Made by a program: the position numbers and the translations under genes
Shown here: positions 50,791-61,300 of the stretch, piece by piece
How the letters are laid out: the number at the start of each line of letters is the position of its first letter
Numbering within the stretch: the first letter of the stretch is position 1
The notes under the pieces: model-generated
What the model saw: the letters and a program-made list of their open reading frames with translations, nothing else
Told to the model about the DNA's origin: nothing
Database searches by the model: none
Assembly (NCBI RefSeq): GCF_009377195.2
Contig: NZ_VJXX01000001.1
Span: forward strand, 1 to 64,000
Reading direction: 5' to 3'
Length of the DNA stretch: 64,000 nt
DNA from: Arthrobacter bussei
GTDB lineage: Bacteria > Actinomycetota > Actinomycetes > Actinomycetales > Micrococcaceae

Positions 50791-53469
50791 TCAGCGCTCG
50801 GCGACCGCGGAGCGGATCGCCGAGAGCGCGTCGGGGATGCGTGCGGCGTCGGACCCGCCGCCCTGGGCGACGTCGTCCTTGCCGCCACCGCCGCCCCCGA
50901 GGATCTTTGCGGCGGTGCGGACGAGGGCACCCGCCTTCACGCCCGCGGCCCGCGCCGCTTCATTGGTCGCGACGAGGACGAGCGGGCGTTCCTGGGAGAC
51001 ACCGGTGGCGGCGACGACGGCGGGTTCGGAGCCGAGCCGGCCCCGAAGGTCCAGCACGAGGGTGCGGAGTTCGTCCGCGCCTCCGATCTCGCCCGCATCA
51101 TGGGCGATCAGGCGGACGCCGTCGACGTCCACCGCCGTGTCGACCAGCGATCCCGCGGCCACGGCGAGCTGTTCCTTCCGCAGGCGGTCCAGCTCCTTCT
51201 CCGCCGTCTTGAGCTTGGACAGCGTGGCGGAGAGCCGCTCGGGCAGCTGCGCGGAGGGGACCTTGAGCATGTCGGACAGCTCGGAGACCAGGGCGCGTTC
51301 GGCCGCCAGGTGGCGGAAGGCGTCGAGCCCCACCAGCGCCTCGACGCGCCGGTTCCCCGACCCGACGGACTGCTCGCCGAGCAGGGTCAGGCTGCCGATG
51401 AGCGACGTCGAGGCGACGTGGGTGCCTCCGCACAGTTCCCGGGAGAACTCGGCATTCATCTCGACGACCCGCACGGTGTCGCCGTACGCCTCGCCGAAAA
51501 GCGCCGTGGCACCGAGCGCCTTCGCGTCGGCGAGGGACATGATCTTCGTCTCGACCTCGTAGTTGTTGCGGATCGCGATGTTCGAGACCTCCTCGATCTC
51601 CGATCGCGCGGCGGCGCTGATGCCCTCACCCCAGGAGAAGTCGAAACGGAGGTAACCGGCCTTGTTGAAGGATCCGCGCTGGAGCGCCTCGGGGCCAAGG
51701 ATCTCATGGAGTGCCGCGTGGACGATGTGCGTGCCCGAGTGGGCCTGCTCGCCCGCGTGGCGGCGCTGCCGGTCGACGGCGGCCGTGACGGTGGCGCCCT
51801 GCGCGATCTCACCCTCGCGCACGACGGCGCGGTGGACGCTCAGGCCCTTGACCGGGCGCTGGACGTCGAGGACCTCGACCACGAAGCCGTCACCCGTGAT
51901 GAGCCCGACATCGGCTGCCTGGCCGCCTGCTTCCGCGTAGAAGGGCGTCTGGTCGAGGACCACCTCGATCTCGTCGCCCTGCAGGGCGCTCGGGATCGAC
52001 TGGCCCTTGTCGAGGACCGCGACGACGATGGCCTCGGTGGTCAGCTCGTCATAGCCCGTGAAGACGGTCTGGCCCCGGCCGAGGAGTTCGGTGAAGACGG
52101 AGAGGTCGGCGTGGCCGGCCTTCTTGCCCCGGGCATCCGCCTGCGCCCGCCGGCGCTGCTCGAGCATGAGCGAGCGGAAGCCGTCGGCGTCGACGGCGAG
52201 GCCGGCCTCCTCCGCCATCTCCAGCGTGAGGTCGATGGGGAAGCCGTAGGTGTCGTGGAGCGTGAAGGCTTCCTCGCCCGAGAGCGGGCGCTGCTCGGCG
52301 AGCGATTCGCGCACGGCGTCCTCGAGACGCGCCGTCCCGGAGGCGATGGTGCGCAGGAAGGCCTTCTCCTCGGCGTAGGCGATGCGACTGATGCGCTCGA
52401 AGTCGCTCTCGACCTCCGGGTATACACCCTTCATCGCGTCGCGTGATGCGGGGAGCAGTTCGGGGAGGCAGGCCTTCTCGACGCCGAGGAGCCGCATGGC
52501 GCGCACGGCGCGGCGGATGAGGCGGCGCAGCACGTACCCGCGTCCCTCATTGGAGGGTGACACGCCGTCGGCGATGAGCATCAGTGAGGAGCGGATGTGG
52601 TCGGCGACCACCCGCATCCGGACGTCGTCGGTGTGGTGGGGGTCCTCGGGCGACTCGGCGCTCGTGTAGGCCCTGCCACTCAGCGCTGCGGCCCGGTCGA
52701 GGACGGGGCGCACCTGGTCGGTCTCGTACATGTTCTCGACGCCCTGCAGGATCATGGCGAGCCGCTCGAGGCCGAGACCGGTGTCGATGTTCTTCCTGGG
52801 GAGCTCGCCGAGGATCTCGAAGTCGTCCTTGCCCGTGCCCTCGCCGCGCTGGTACTGCATGAACACGAGGTTCCAGATCTCGACGTACCGGGTGTCGTCG
52901 GCCTCCGGGCCGCCGTCGATCCCGTACTCCGGGCCGCGGTCGTAGAAGATCTCCGAGCAGGGGCCGGCGGGGCCGGGCTGGCCGGTGGACCAGTAGTTGT
53001 CCTTCTTGCCCATCTTCTGGATGCGATCGGCGGGGACTCCGATGCTGTCGCGCCAGATGCCCAGCGCTTCCTCGTCCTCGTGGTAGACGGTGATCCAGAG
53101 CTTCTCCGCGGGCAAACCGAACCCGCCGTCGGCGACGTCGCTGGTCAGCAGGTTCCAGGCCATGCGGATGGCCTCGGCCTTGAAGTAGTCGCCGAAGGAG
53201 AAGTTGCCGCACATCTGGAAGAAGGTGCCGTGGCGCGCGGTCTTCCCGACCTCCTCGATGTCTCCCGTGCGGATGCACTTCTGCACGCTGGTCGCACGGT
53301 CGTAGGGCGCCTCCTCGCGGGCGGTGAGGTACGGGATGAAGGGCACCATGCCGGCGACGGTGAACAGGAGCGAGGGATCGGAGGAGACCAGCGAGGCCGA
53401 CGGCACGACCGTGTGCCCGTTCTTCTCGAAGTAGCTCAGCCAGCGGCTGGCGATCTCGTGGGACTTCAT
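50791..53469 (-). CDS. alaS: alanyl-tRNA synthetase
   Basis: 892 residues, full length. Class II catalytic core starts MKSHEIASRWLSYFEKNGHT, with LRRLIRRAVRAMRLLG and DDVRMRVVADHIRSSLMLIA. The editing domain zinc site is HSGTHIVHAAL and ELCGGTHVAS, and the C-Ala domain ends with a glycine-rich GGGGGGKDDVAQGGG. Charges tRNA-Ala and edits Ser/Gly. AAGGA lies ten bases before ATG. Confidence 0.98.
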   Translation of the reverse strand: MKSHEIASRWLSYFEKNGHTVVPSASLVSSDPSLLFTVAGMVPFIPYLTAREEAPYDRATSVQKCIRTGDIEEVGKTARHGTFFQMCGNFSFGDYFKAEAIRMAWNLLTSDVADGGFGLPAEKLWITVYHEDEEALGIWRDSIGVPADRIQKMGKKDNYWSTGQPGPAGPCSEIFYDRGPEYGIDGGPEADDTRYVEIWNLVFMQYQRGEGTGKDDFEILGELPRKNIDTGLGLERLAMILQGVENMYETDQVRPVLDRAAALSGRAYTSAESPEDPHHTDDVRMRVVADHIRSSLMLIADGVSPSNEGRGYVLRRLIRRAVRAMRLLGVEKACLPELLPASRDAMKGVYPEVESDFERISRIAYAEEKAFLRTIASGTARLEDAVRESLAEQRPLSGEEAFTLHDTYGFPIDLTLEMAEEAGLAVDADGFRSLMLEQRRRAQADARGKKAGHADLSVFTELLGRGQTVFTGYDELTTEAIVVAVLDKGQSIPSALQGDEIEVVLDQTPFYAEAGGQAADVGLITGDGFVVEVLDVQRPVKGLSVHRAVVREGEIAQGATVTAAVDRQRRHAGEQAHSGTHIVHAALHEILGPEALQRGSFNKAGYLRFDFSWGEGISAAARSEIEEVSNIAIRNNYEVETKIMSLADAKALGATALFGEAYGDTVRVVEMNAEFSRELCGGTHVASTSLIGSLTLLGEQSVGSGNRRVEALVGLDAFRHLAAERALVSELSDMLKVPSAQLPERLSATLSKLKTAEKELDRLRKEQLAVAAGSLVDTAVDVDGVRLIAHDAGEIGGADELRTLVLDLRGRLGSEPAVVAATGVSQERPLVLVATNEAARAAGVKAGALVRTAAKILGGGGGGKDDVAQGGGSDAARIPDALSAIRSAVAER

Positions 53470-53597
53470 GGGAGGAACATCCTTCGTTCAGTGGTCTGGA
53501 CGCTGCCGTGGGCGCGTCCGGGCAGGTCCGGGCATGGTCGCCGGCGCCGGCCCGTGGCTGCGACGCCGACAGGACGTGCCGCGTGCCGGAGGGTCTG

Positions 53598-53879
53598 CTA
53601 ACGGAGGGAGCGGCGCGAGGCGGGAGCGGTGTCGGCCTCCGGCGCAGGGGCAGCGGGGGCCGCGGGCACCTCTACGCCGAGGGCGGCGCGGAGGTCGTTC
53701 TCCCGCTCGGACATCGCGGAACGGAGGGCGTCGGTGAAATCGGCGAGGCTGTCGCTGATCTGTCCGACGGCACGGTTGAGCCCCTCGGGCCCGAGGTTCG
53801 ACTTCGCCTGCGACACCTTGCGTACGGCGACGACGCCGATGGTGATGCCGGCGGCCAGCCAGAAAGCTCTTCTGATCAT
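53598..53879 (-). CDS. small membrane-anchored protein (DUF6167-like)
   Basis: 93 residues with GGAGAG before the ATG. One membrane helix at the start (AFWLAAGITIGVVAVRK) and an amphipathic helix VGQISDSLADFTDALRSAMS in the cytoplasm, then an alanine/proline-rich tail. Genes of this kind are regularly found between DUF948 and alaS in actinobacteria; the function is unknown, perhaps partnering DUF948 at the membrane. Confidence 0.8.
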   Translation of the reverse strand: MIRRAFWLAAGITIGVVAVRKVSQAKSNLGPEGLNRAVGQISDSLADFTDALRSAMSERENDLRAALGVEVPAAPAAPAPEADTAPASRRSLR

Positions 53880-53903
53880 CGTTTCTCTCCGGGGTTCGTG
53901 GGG

Positions 53904-54278
53904 CTAGCGGCTGCGGCGTCGGCGCGCGGGAGCGGTCCGGCCGGCGAGTGCGGAGCGGACGCCGTAGGAGAACGCCGACACCTTGATGAGCGGGGAACCG
54001 ATCGTCGCGGCGATGAGCGAGGACAGCGCGGAGATGTTGGCCGAGGCGTCGGAGACGTTCGAGGTGATGCCGTCGACCGTCTTGAGCTGCTGGTGCGTGG
54101 TGCTCACGGTGCTGGTGACTTCCTCGATCAGCGGCGTCGTCTCGTCGGTCACGGTCCGGATCGCCTTGCGCAGCTCGTCGAGGACCCGCCCGAGCTTCCA
54201 GATCGGTACGGCCAGCAGCAGGACCAGGACGGCGAACACGCCAGCAGCTATCAGGCCCGCAATATCTCCACCTGACAT
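53904..54278 (-). CDS. DUF948 family membrane protein
   Basis: 124 residues with AAGGAG upstream. The N-terminal helix LIAAGVFAVLVLLLAVPIW spans the membrane and is followed by a long coiled coil of T, V and E residues (VTDETTPLIEEVTSTVSTTH, DGITSNVSDASANISAL), as in the DUF948 family. The end is basic (RRRRSR). It is conserved next to alaS. Its role is unknown; cell-envelope or shape functions have been guessed. Confidence 0.85.
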   Translation of the reverse strand: MSGGDIAGLIAAGVFAVLVLLLAVPIWKLGRVLDELRKAIRTVTDETTPLIEEVTSTVSTTHQQLKTVDGITSNVSDASANISALSSLIAATIGSPLIKVSAFSYGVRSALAGRTAPARRRRSR

Positions 54279-54358
54279 GGGCGGTCTCCTTTACGCAGGG
54301 GTGCACCGCCTCCATGGGCGGGCGTGGGAATTCTTGGCTCCTAGTACCTTACAGAACG

Positions 54359-54388
54359 AAGAGCCCGCGGCGTGTGCCGCGGGCTCTT
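54359..54388 (-). terminator. terminator after rpsD
   Basis: AAGAGCCCGCGGC and GCCGCGGGCTCTT form a perfect 13-bp stem around GTGT, 51 bases past the rpsD stop, followed by TTCGTTCTGT on the minus strand. Confidence 0.85.
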
Positions 54389-54439
54389 GGTCCACACTCC
54401 TCGCAAGATGCCGGCTGGTTCGCAGCCGGTATCGGGCGA

Positions 54440-55066
54440 CTAGCGTGCGTAGTACTCGACGACGAGCTGCTCTTCGCAGGTCACGGGGACCTCGGAGCGC
54501 TTCGGGCGACGCACGAGGCGCGCCTGGAGCTTGTCGAGCTGGACATCCAGGTAGCCGGGGACGGCGGGGAGGACGTCGCGGTGCGCACCAGCGGCGGCAA
54601 CCTGCAGCGGGACCATGGTCTCGCTGCGGCTGTGCACGTGGATGAGCTGGCCTTCGGCCACGCGGAAGGACGGGCGGTCCACGCGGGCACCGTCGACCAT
54701 GATGTGGCGGTGCACGATCAGCTGGCGGGCCTGTGCACTCGTCCGGGCGAAGCCGGCGCGGAGCACGAGGGCATCGAGACGCATCTCGAGCAGCTCGATC
54801 AGGTTCTCACCGGTCAGGCCTGCCGTGCGGCGCGCTTCCTCGAAGATACGGGCCATCTGCGCTTCGCGGATGTTGTACTGGGCACGGAGACGCTGCTTTT
54901 CGCGCAGACGGACGGCGTAGTCGCTGTCCTGCTTACGACGCGCGCGGCCGTGCTGGCCCGGCGCGTAGGGCCGACGCTCGAGGTACTTCTCGGCCTTGGG
55001 GGTCAGAGCAATGCCGAGGGCCCGCGAGATGCGGACCTTGCGGCGGGCACGTGTGTTGTTAGCCAC
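54440..55066 (-). CDS. rpsD: 30S ribosomal protein S4
   Basis: 208 residues from GTG 55066, with AAAGGTGAAC upstream. Begins VANNTRARRKVRISRALGIA and continues with RRPYAPGQHGRARRKQDSDY, ARRTAGLTGENLIELLEMRL and the S4 RNA-binding part QARQLIVHRHIMVDGARV. No N-terminal zinc cysteines, so the C-minus form. It nucleates 30S assembly. Confidence 0.97.
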   Translation of the reverse strand: MANNTRARRKVRISRALGIALTPKAEKYLERRPYAPGQHGRARRKQDSDYAVRLREKQRLRAQYNIREAQMARIFEEARRTAGLTGENLIELLEMRLDALVLRAGFARTSAQARQLIVHRHIMVDGARVDRPSFRVAEGQLIHVHSRSETMVPLQVAAAGAHRDVLPAVPGYLDVQLDKLQARLVRRPKRSEVPVTCEEQLVVEYYAR

Positions 55067-55346
55067 GTTCACCTTTCGATTTTTGCGGCGAAGAAGCGGA
55101 GTGAGCCACGGGGACGTCCGCACTTCCTGGTGTCGCTGGCCTCCACTTGCGGAGAGCCGGGATTGGCCGCTTCCCGGTACTACAGTCCGCCGCGACCCTG
55201 GCCGCCCGCGCGCACACCATCAGCGGAACTGCCGGGATGCGAGGGGAGGCTGGTACACGACGACTTGCCAGTCAGCGTCCAATGCTACCAGCGCCGTCGG
55301 GCGGGTCCGAATCACGGGGACCCAGGCTGATCCGCCGGGCCCGGGC

Positions 55347-56948
55347 CTACGTCCCGCGGATGATGCGGCGCAGCCTCGACACCCTCGACGCGATGTCGCG
55401 CTCGACACCACGGTCCGTCGGCTCGTAGTAGTCCCGACCCACGAGGTCGTCCGGTGCGTACTGCTGGAGGGCGATCCCGTGGGGCTCGTCGTGGGAGTAC
55501 ACGTAGCCCTTGCCGTGCCCCAACTGGGACGCACCGGGGTAGTGCGCATCCCTGAGGTGCGCGGGGATGCCCTGGCCACGCCCCGCCCTGACGTCGGCGA
55601 TGGCGGCATTGATGCCGTTGTAGGCGGCATTGGACTTGGGCGCCGTCGCGATGTGCACCACCGCTTCCGCGAGGATGATCCGCGCCTCGGGCATCCCGAC
55701 CAGCTGGACGGCCTGCGCGGCCGCGACGGCGGTCTGCAGCGCCGACGGATCGGCCATCCCCACGTCCTCGGCGGCGGAGATCATGAGCCGGCGCGCGATG
55801 AACCGCGGGTCCTCCCCCGCCTCGAGCATCTTCGCGACGTAGTGCAGGGCTGCGTCGACGTCGGATCCGCGGAGCGACTTGATGAAGGCGCTGGCGACGT
55901 CGTAGTGCTGGTCCCCTGCCCGGTCGTAGCGCAGAGCTGCGACGTCCACAGCCTTCTCGGCATGCTCGAGCGTGACCAAAACGGGGAGGACGGGGAGGAC
56001 GGGCGGTTCGCTGCCGGCTGCGTCCCTGTCATCCCCGTCGTCATCCCCGTCGTCTGCACCGGACCGTCCCGCGTAGGGGTCGCCCTGCCCCTCCGGTCGT
56101 GCTCGTTGCTCCGGTTGCTCCGGTTGCTCCGGTTGCTCCGGTTGCTCCGGTTGCTCCGACTGCGCGACGCCGGCGGCCGCCTCCAGGGCCGTCAGCCCAC
56201 GCCGGGCATCGCCCGCAGCGAGGCGGACGAGGTGTTCGAGTGCCTCCTCCGACAGTTCGACGGACCCGGCGAGGCCGCGCTCGTCGGTCACGGCGCGCTC
56301 CAGGAGACCCCTGACGTCGGCCTCGTCGAGCGGCCTGAGGGTCTGGAGCAGGGACCGGGACAGCAGGGGCGAGACCACCGAGAAGGAGGGGTTCTCGGTG
56401 GTCGCGGCGATCAGCACCACCCAGCCGTTCTCCACGCCGGGCAGCAGGGCATCCTGCTGGGCCTTGTTGAACCGGTGGATCTCGTCGAGGAACAGCACGG
56501 TGGTCTGCCGGTACAGGTCGCGGGTGGTCAGGGCTTCGTCCATCACGCGGCGTACGTCCTTGACGCCGGCGGTGATGGCGGATAGTTCGACGAACGTCCG
56601 GCCCTGGCCACGGGCGATCACGTGCGCCAGCGTGGTCTTGCCCGTGCCGGGCGGGCCCCAGAGGATCACCGACGACGGTGCCGCATGCGCACCCGGATCG
56701 TGCTCGCCCGCGAGTGTCCGCAGCGGGGCGCCGCGACCGAGCAGGTGCTGCTGGCCGACCACCTCGTCGAGGGTGCGCGGGCGCATGCGCACCGCGAGCG
56801 GACTGCGTGGGCGTGCGGAGCCGGAGGGCCTCGCGCCCCGAGCGCCGCGGACGGCGGAACCATCCGATCCGTCGTCGTCTGAAGCCGCGCTGAATAGATC
56901 GTCCACGACGTCAACGTTACTGTGGGCCACTGACGCACCGAGCACCAC
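55347..56948 (-). CDS. rarA: replication-associated recombination protein A (RarA/MgsA)
   Basis: 533 residues. After a low-complexity start come [16 protein letters not shown], the Walker [10 protein letters not shown], Walker [20 protein letters not shown] and sensor [19 protein letters not shown]. The C-terminal domain includes [20 protein letters not shown] and the tetramerisation part. RarA acts at stalled replication forks. A repeated EQP segment and an acidic linker (about 270-315) are inserted between the two halves. The start is uncertain because the first 15 residues have no ribosome-binding site. Confidence 0.93.
   Translation of the reverse strand: MVLGASVAHSNVDVVDDLFSAASDDDGSDGSAVRGARGARPSGSARPRSPLAVRMRPRTLDEVVGQQHLLGRGAPLRTLAGEHDPGAHAAPSSVILWGPPGTGKTTLAHVIARGQGRTFVELSAITAGVKDVRRVMDEALTTRDLYRQTTVLFLDEIHRFNKAQQDALLPGVENGWVVLIAATTENPSFSVVSPLLSRSLLQTLRPLDEADVRGLLERAVTDERGLAGSVELSEEALEHLVRLAAGDARRGLTALEAAAGVAQSEQPEQPEQPEQPEQPEQRARPEGQGDPYAGRSGADDGDDDGDDRDAAGSEPPVLPVLPVLVTLEHAEKAVDVAALRYDRAGDQHYDVASAFIKSLRGSDVDAALHYVAKMLEAGEDPRFIARRLMISAAEDVGMADPSALQTAVAAAQAVQLVGMPEARIILAEAVVHIATAPKSNAAYNGINAAIADVRAGRGQGIPAHLRDAHYPGASQLGHGKGYVYSHDEPHGIALQQYAPDDLVGRDYYEPTDRGVERDIASRVSRLRRIIRGT
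56106..56159 (-). repeat. 9-base tandem repeat inside rarA
   Basis: Six units of ttgctccgg (last one ttgctccga) read as repeated Glu-Gln-Pro in the protein. The number can change by slippage without breaking the frame. Confidence 0.85.
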
Positions 56949-57053
56949 CCGGACCCGCCGGGCGCGTGTCCGCGCGGCGCCGCCGCACCGCCATCACCAG
57001 CCCATCCGCCGCTGCGGAGCGCCTGACGGCACGCGGCCGAACGGAAGGTTATC

Positions 57054-57758
57054 ATGCCCACGTCCAGGTCGGTGCTCGTCGAGCCGGCCCGCCTGCCCGG
57101 CTGGCTCGCCCGCTTCGAGGAGCGGAACGGCGCCTATGCCATCGAGCCCGGCACGACGGCGGACCACGGTGTCGGCCTCGTCGCCGCCAATGGCTGCAGC
57201 GCGCGACTCACTCCCGCGCTGCCCGCACCCGGCCCTGCGGGAGGCGCGCCCGGGACGGCGGACCGCGAGGCCCTGCTCGCAGCGGTGCTGCCGGACGCCG
57301 AGCAGGCGCACACGGTCGGTCTGGTGCTCGTGCGCCGCGGCGGGTACTCCGTGGGAGTGGCGCGCGGCGGGCAGATCGTGTCCTCGAAGACCGGTACGCG
57401 GTACGTCCAGGGCCGCACGGCGGCCGGCGGGTGGTCGCAGCAACGCTTCGCACCCCGCCGGGCGAACCAGGCGGATGCGCTCGTCGAGGAGACGGCCGTG
57501 CGGGCGGCGGCGCTCTTCCGTGCCGACCCGCCGTCGTGCCTGCAGCTCGGCGGGGACAGGACGCTCGCAGCCGCCGTCCTGGCGGAACCGGTCCTCGCGC
57601 TCGTGGCCGATCTGCCGCGGGTGCCCTTCCTGACCGTTCCGGATCCCCGCTTCGCGGTGCTCAAGGACGCCGCCCGGACGGCACTCGCCGTGCGCATCAC
57701 CGTCACGGACCCCCCGGCCGGGACTCCCGACGCCGGCAGCACGGGCCCCGGAGCCTGA
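57054..57758 (+). CDS. acVLRF1-family peptidyl-tRNA hydrolase / release-factor-like protein
   Basis: 234 residues. The signature of the actinobacterial VLRF1 group is present: TGTRYVQGRTAAGG then GGWSQQRFAPRRANQ (G125-G126-W-S-Q-Q-R-F132), with the catalytic glutamine expected in this loop. These relatives of Vms1/eRF1 are proposed to release nascent chains from obstructed large ribosomal subunits. It is divergent from rarA and converges on the dehydrogenase gene, with five bases between. Confidence 0.85.
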   Translation: MPTSRSVLVEPARLPGWLARFEERNGAYAIEPGTTADHGVGLVAANGCSARLTPALPAPGPAGGAPGTADREALLAAVLPDAEQAHTVGLVLVRRGGYSVGVARGGQIVSSKTGTRYVQGRTAAGGWSQQRFAPRRANQADALVEETAVRAAALFRADPPSCLQLGGDRTLAAAVLAEPVLALVADLPRVPFLTVPDPRFAVLKDAARTALAVRITVTDPPAGTPDAGSTGPGA

Positions 57759-57762
57759 ACCC

Positions 57763-58704
57763 TCAGGCCAGCCTTCGCAGCGGGCGGCCCGCGGTCCAGG
57801 CCGTGATGTTCTCGACGGCCTGGGCGTAGAAGACCGCGTAGGTGTCATCGGTGACATAGCCGAGATGCGGGGTGAGGACCGTCCCGGGCGCCGAGAGCAG
57901 CGGATGGTCCGCCGGCAGGTGTTCGACGTCGAAGACGTCCGGCCCGGCACCCCGGAGGCGCCCGCCCCGGAGCGCCCGGATCAGCGCGTCGGTGTCGCCC
58001 GGCGGTCCTCGCGAGGTGTTCACGAGGATCGCCGGGCGACGCATCATCGCGAGTTCACGGGCCCTGACCATCCCGCGGCTGCGGTCGCTCAGCTTGTAGT
58101 GCACCGTCACGACGTCGGACGACGCGAAGAGTTCCTCCTTGCTCACCGCCCGCGCGCCGGCTTCCGCTGCCCGTACCGGAGCGAGGTTCTGGCTCCACGC
58201 GATGACCTCCATTCCGAAGGCTGCGCCGACGGCTGCGACCCTCGAGCCCAGCCGCCCGAGGCCGACGATGCCCAGCGTGCGGCCCGCGAGGTCGCCGCCG
58301 ACGGTCGTCTGCCACTGGCCGCGCCGCATCCCGGCGTCCTCGTGCGGGATGGAGCGGAGCGTGGCGAGGATGAGGCCCCAGGTCAGTTCCGCCGTCGCCG
58401 CCGGTGGCGAGTCCGTCCCGCAGACCACGATCCCCCGCGCCCGGGCCTCGTCGAGGTCGATCGCCGCGTTCGCCCTGCCGGTGGTGACCAGAAGCTGCAG
58501 CGCGGGCAGGCGGCGCAGGCGGGCGGTAGAGAACGCCGTGCGCTCGCGCTTCGCGACCACCACGTCGGCGTCCGCCAGGAGCGCCCCGAGGTCCTCGTCG
58601 TCGCGGATGGGCCTGTCGACCGCGACCACCTCCGCGTCCAGGTCCTGCCAGGCCGCGTGACCCAGGGCGACCCCCTGATAATCGTCCGGCACCACGACCC
58701 GCAT
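57763..58704 (-). CDS. D-2-hydroxyacid dehydrogenase family protein
   Basis: 313 residues. The NAD-binding fold is LGIVGLGRLGSRVAAVGAAF; catalytic residues are Arg in LVNTSRG, Glu in DVFDVE and His in TPHLGYVT. In between, TTGRANAAIDLDEARARGI matches the phosphoglycerate dehydrogenase-like group. The alternative substrate cannot be told from sequence. GPPGDTDALIRALR differs from the more usual GxxVDxxAL pattern, a small change near the active site. Confidence 0.88.
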   Translation of the reverse strand: MRVVVPDDYQGVALGHAAWQDLDAEVVAVDRPIRDDEDLGALLADADVVVAKRERTAFSTARLRRLPALQLLVTTGRANAAIDLDEARARGIVVCGTDSPPAATAELTWGLILATLRSIPHEDAGMRRGQWQTTVGGDLAGRTLGIVGLGRLGSRVAAVGAAFGMEVIAWSQNLAPVRAAEAGARAVSKEELFASSDVVTVHYKLSDRSRGMVRARELAMMRRPAILVNTSRGPPGDTDALIRALRGGRLRGAGPDVFDVEHLPADHPLLSAPGTVLTPHLGYVTDDTYAVFYAQAVENITAWTAGRPLRRLA

Positions 58705-58967
58705 CGATCGTCCTCCCTCGTCCCGTCCTTACGACAACGGCGCTTCATCCCCGACGGGTCCGATCAGCGCAGCCGACCGCGTCGGAGTCCGCCCGCCACA
58801 GCGGCGGAGGCCCGACCGACCGGGTCACCGAGAACGGCCGGGTCCGCCCGGCCGGGATACCGCAAGGTGGCGCTGTCCGCGTGGCCTGCATCCGCTCGCG
58901 ATGTCGTCCGGCCGTTCGAGGACGGGACCTGGACGATCCTTCGTCCGTCTGAAGAAGGCGGCTCGGA

Positions 58968-59654
58968 TCAGGTGCCGGAGTGCCCGCCAGCAGCGGCCCG
59001 GCCGCCGGCCGCAGCCCGCAGTGAGGCGATCGCGGCGGCGGCGTCCTCGGCCCCGTACACCGAGGAACCTGCCACGAAGACCGTCGCCCCGGCATCGGCT
59101 GCGCGGAGGATGGTCTCTTCGGTGATTCCGCCGTCCACCTGGATCACGAGGGGCAGACCCGCGCCGCGGATGGCGTCCGCGGCGCGGCGGATCTTCGGCA
59201 GGGTGAGATCCAGGAAGGACTGGCCGCCGAATCCGGGCTCCACCGTCATGACGAGCAGCAGGTCCAGCTCCCCCAGCAGGTCGAGGTAGGGCTCCACGGG
59301 GCTGGCCGGACGCAGCGCCATGCCCGCTTTCGCACCGATGCTCCGCAGCTCCCGGGCCAGCTTCACGGGAGCCGCGGCCGCCTCCGCGTGGAAGGTCACC
59401 GACGCGGCGCCCGTCTCCGCGTACTGCGGCGCCCAGCGGTCGGCGTCCTCGATCATGAGGTGGATGTCGAGGGGAAGGGGACTGACCTCCTGGATGCGCC
59501 GGACGATCGGCAACCCGAGCGTCAGGTTCGGCACGAAGTGGTTGTCCATCACGTCGACGTGCACTGCATCCGCGGTGGAGATCCGCTGCAGCTCGGCCTG
59601 CAGGTTGACGAAGTCCGCCGAGAGGATGCTCGGGTTGATGCGGAGGTGGGTCAC
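58968..59654 (-). CDS. rpe: ribulose-phosphate 3-epimerase
   Basis: 228 residues from GTG 59654 (AAAGGAAC upstream). [64 protein letters not shown] and [11 protein letters not shown] carry the metal and catalytic residues. Converts ribulose 5-phosphate to xylulose 5-phosphate in the pentose phosphate pathway. The end is a short Gly/Ala-rich tail. It follows rsmB with 62 bases between. Confidence 0.96.
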   Translation of the reverse strand: MTHLRINPSILSADFVNLQAELQRISTADAVHVDVMDNHFVPNLTLGLPIVRRIQEVSPLPLDIHLMIEDADRWAPQYAETGAASVTFHAEAAAAPVKLARELRSIGAKAGMALRPASPVEPYLDLLGELDLLLVMTVEPGFGGQSFLDLTLPKIRRAADAIRGAGLPLVIQVDGGITEETILRAADAGATVFVAGSSVYGAEDAAAAIASLRAAAGGRAAAGGHSGT

Positions 59655-59716
59655 AGCCGTTCCTTTCGTTGCGGCGCCCTGCCGTGGACCGGCGGGATGT
59701 ACGCGCTCTGGACGGG

Positions 59717-61300
59717 TCAGGTGGTCTTCCGGATGAGGGCCAGGTACATGGCGTCCGTCCCGTGGACGTGCGGCCAGAGCTGCGCGGTCGGGCCGTGTCC
59801 GGCACCGAGCGCTCCCCCGATGCTGACGGCGTCGAGCGCTAATCCCGCGTCGAGCCGCTCGAAGCCGCTGCGCTTGCGCAGGCAGTCGTCGACGACCGCG
59901 TCGGTCTCGGCGTGGTGCGGGGAGCACGTGACGTAGGCGACCACACCGCCCGGCGCCACGGCGTCGAGTGCGGATGCGAGGAGTTCCCGCTGCAGCGGCG
60001 CGAGGGACACGAGGTCAGACGGCGTCCTGCGCCAGCGCGACTCCGGCCGACGACGCAGGGCACCGAGGCCGGTGCACGGCGCATCGACGAGGACGCGGTC
60101 AAAGCTCTCGGGCTGGTCCTTGCCGACACCCCGTCCGTCGGCGACCTGCACCGTCCAGGACTGCTCGGGCAAGGGGCGGAGGGCCTGACGGACCAGCTGC
60201 GCGCGGTGCGGGACGGGCTCGACGGCGGTGAGGTGCACGCCCGTGTCCTGACCGATCGCGGCCAGGAGGGCTGATTTGCCGCCCGGCCCTGCACACAGGT
60301 CCAGCCAGCGCTCGGGCTCCGTGCCGCCGCGTTCCCCGAGATCCACACCGGCCAGTGCACGGGCGACGAGTTGCGACCCCGAGTCCTGGACCCGGACGGT
60401 CCCGGTCGAGATCCCGGGCAGGCGGCTGACGTCGCCGCCCGCGTAGTAGGCGGAGTCCGGCGCCAATCGGCCGGGCTCCGCCCCTTCGGCGAGGGCGTCG
60501 TCGAGCGTCGCCAGTCCTGGCAGGGCCACGAGGTGCACCATCGGCGCGGCGTTGTCCGCGGCGAGGAGCGCATCGATCTCCCCGACGTCCCGCCCGTGGG
60601 CGACGAGTGCCTGCCGCAGGGCGCGCACGATCCATTCGGGATGGCTGTGGGTGAGGGCCGCGATGGCGGTGCCGTCCGTCAGGCCGTCGGTGATCTCCGC
60701 GATCCAGCCGTCGAGGTCGCGCGCCGTCACCTTGCGGAGCACCGCGTTGGCGAGCGACGACGGTCCCGCGCCGATTACCGCGCGCACCAAGCCGACGGTC
60801 TGGTCGAGCGCCGCGTGGGCCGGGACCCGCATGGCGAGGATCTGGTGCACCCCGATGCGCAGGGCGTCGAGGATCGCGGGATCGAGCTGGTCGAGTGGAC
60901 GGTCCACGCAGCGCGCGAGCACCGCGTCGTACGTCCCCTGGCCGCGAAGGGCGCCGTAGGTCAGTTCGGTGGCGAACCCGGCGTCGCGACGATCGAGGCG
61001 ATGCCTGCGGATGCTCGTCGGCAGCACGAGGTTGGCGTAGGCGTCCTCCGCCGCGACCGCGCGCAGGACCTCGAAGGCCACCAGCCGGGCCGGATCCGCG
61101 CGTCTCGTGCGCTGCGACGGCGCCGCCTGGGAGAACTGACGCTCTCCGCCCCGGTTCCGTTCCCTGCCCTGCTCGTTGCGCCGGCCGGCTCCCTGCCCGC
61201 CTGCACCCTGCCCACCGGCTGCACCACCGGAGCGCTGGCCCTTGCCCTGCCGGGGGGTTCCTCGTCCCCGGGGTCCGCCTGTTCCTGCGGTCTCGCTCAT
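59717..61300 (-). CDS. rsmB: 16S rRNA m5C methyltransferase RsmB (NOP family)
   Basis: 527 residues. A basic Gly/Arg/Gln-rich start (1-50), a NusB-like RNA-binding domain ([40 protein letters not shown]) and the methyltransferase fold ([55 protein letters not shown]). The two cysteines in DAPCTG and TCSP are catalytic. It overlaps the fmt stop (ATGA). Confidence 0.95.
   Translation of the reverse strand: MSETAGTGGPRGRGTPRQGKGQRSGGAAGGQGAGGQGAGRRNEQGRERNRGGERQFSQAAPSQRTRRADPARLVAFEVLRAVAAEDAYANLVLPTSIRRHRLDRRDAGFATELTYGALRGQGTYDAVLARCVDRPLDQLDPAILDALRIGVHQILAMRVPAHAALDQTVGLVRAVIGAGPSSLANAVLRKVTARDLDGWIAEITDGLTDGTAIAALTHSHPEWIVRALRQALVAHGRDVGEIDALLAADNAAPMVHLVALPGLATLDDALAEGAEPGRLAPDSAYYAGGDVSRLPGISTGTVRVQDSGSQLVARALAGVDLGERGGTEPERWLDLCAGPGGKSALLAAIGQDTGVHLTAVEPVPHRAQLVRQALRPLPEQSWTVQVADGRGVGKDQPESFDRVLVDAPCTGLGALRRRPESRWRRTPSDLVSLAPLQRELLASALDAVAPGGVVAYVTCSPHHAETDAVVDDCLRKRSGFERLDAGLALDAVSIGGALGAGHGPTAQLWPHVHGTDAMYLALIRKTT

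Noticed and set aside
56106-56159. CRISPR-like repeat
   Set aside because: Units of nine bases without spacers, in frame within rarA.
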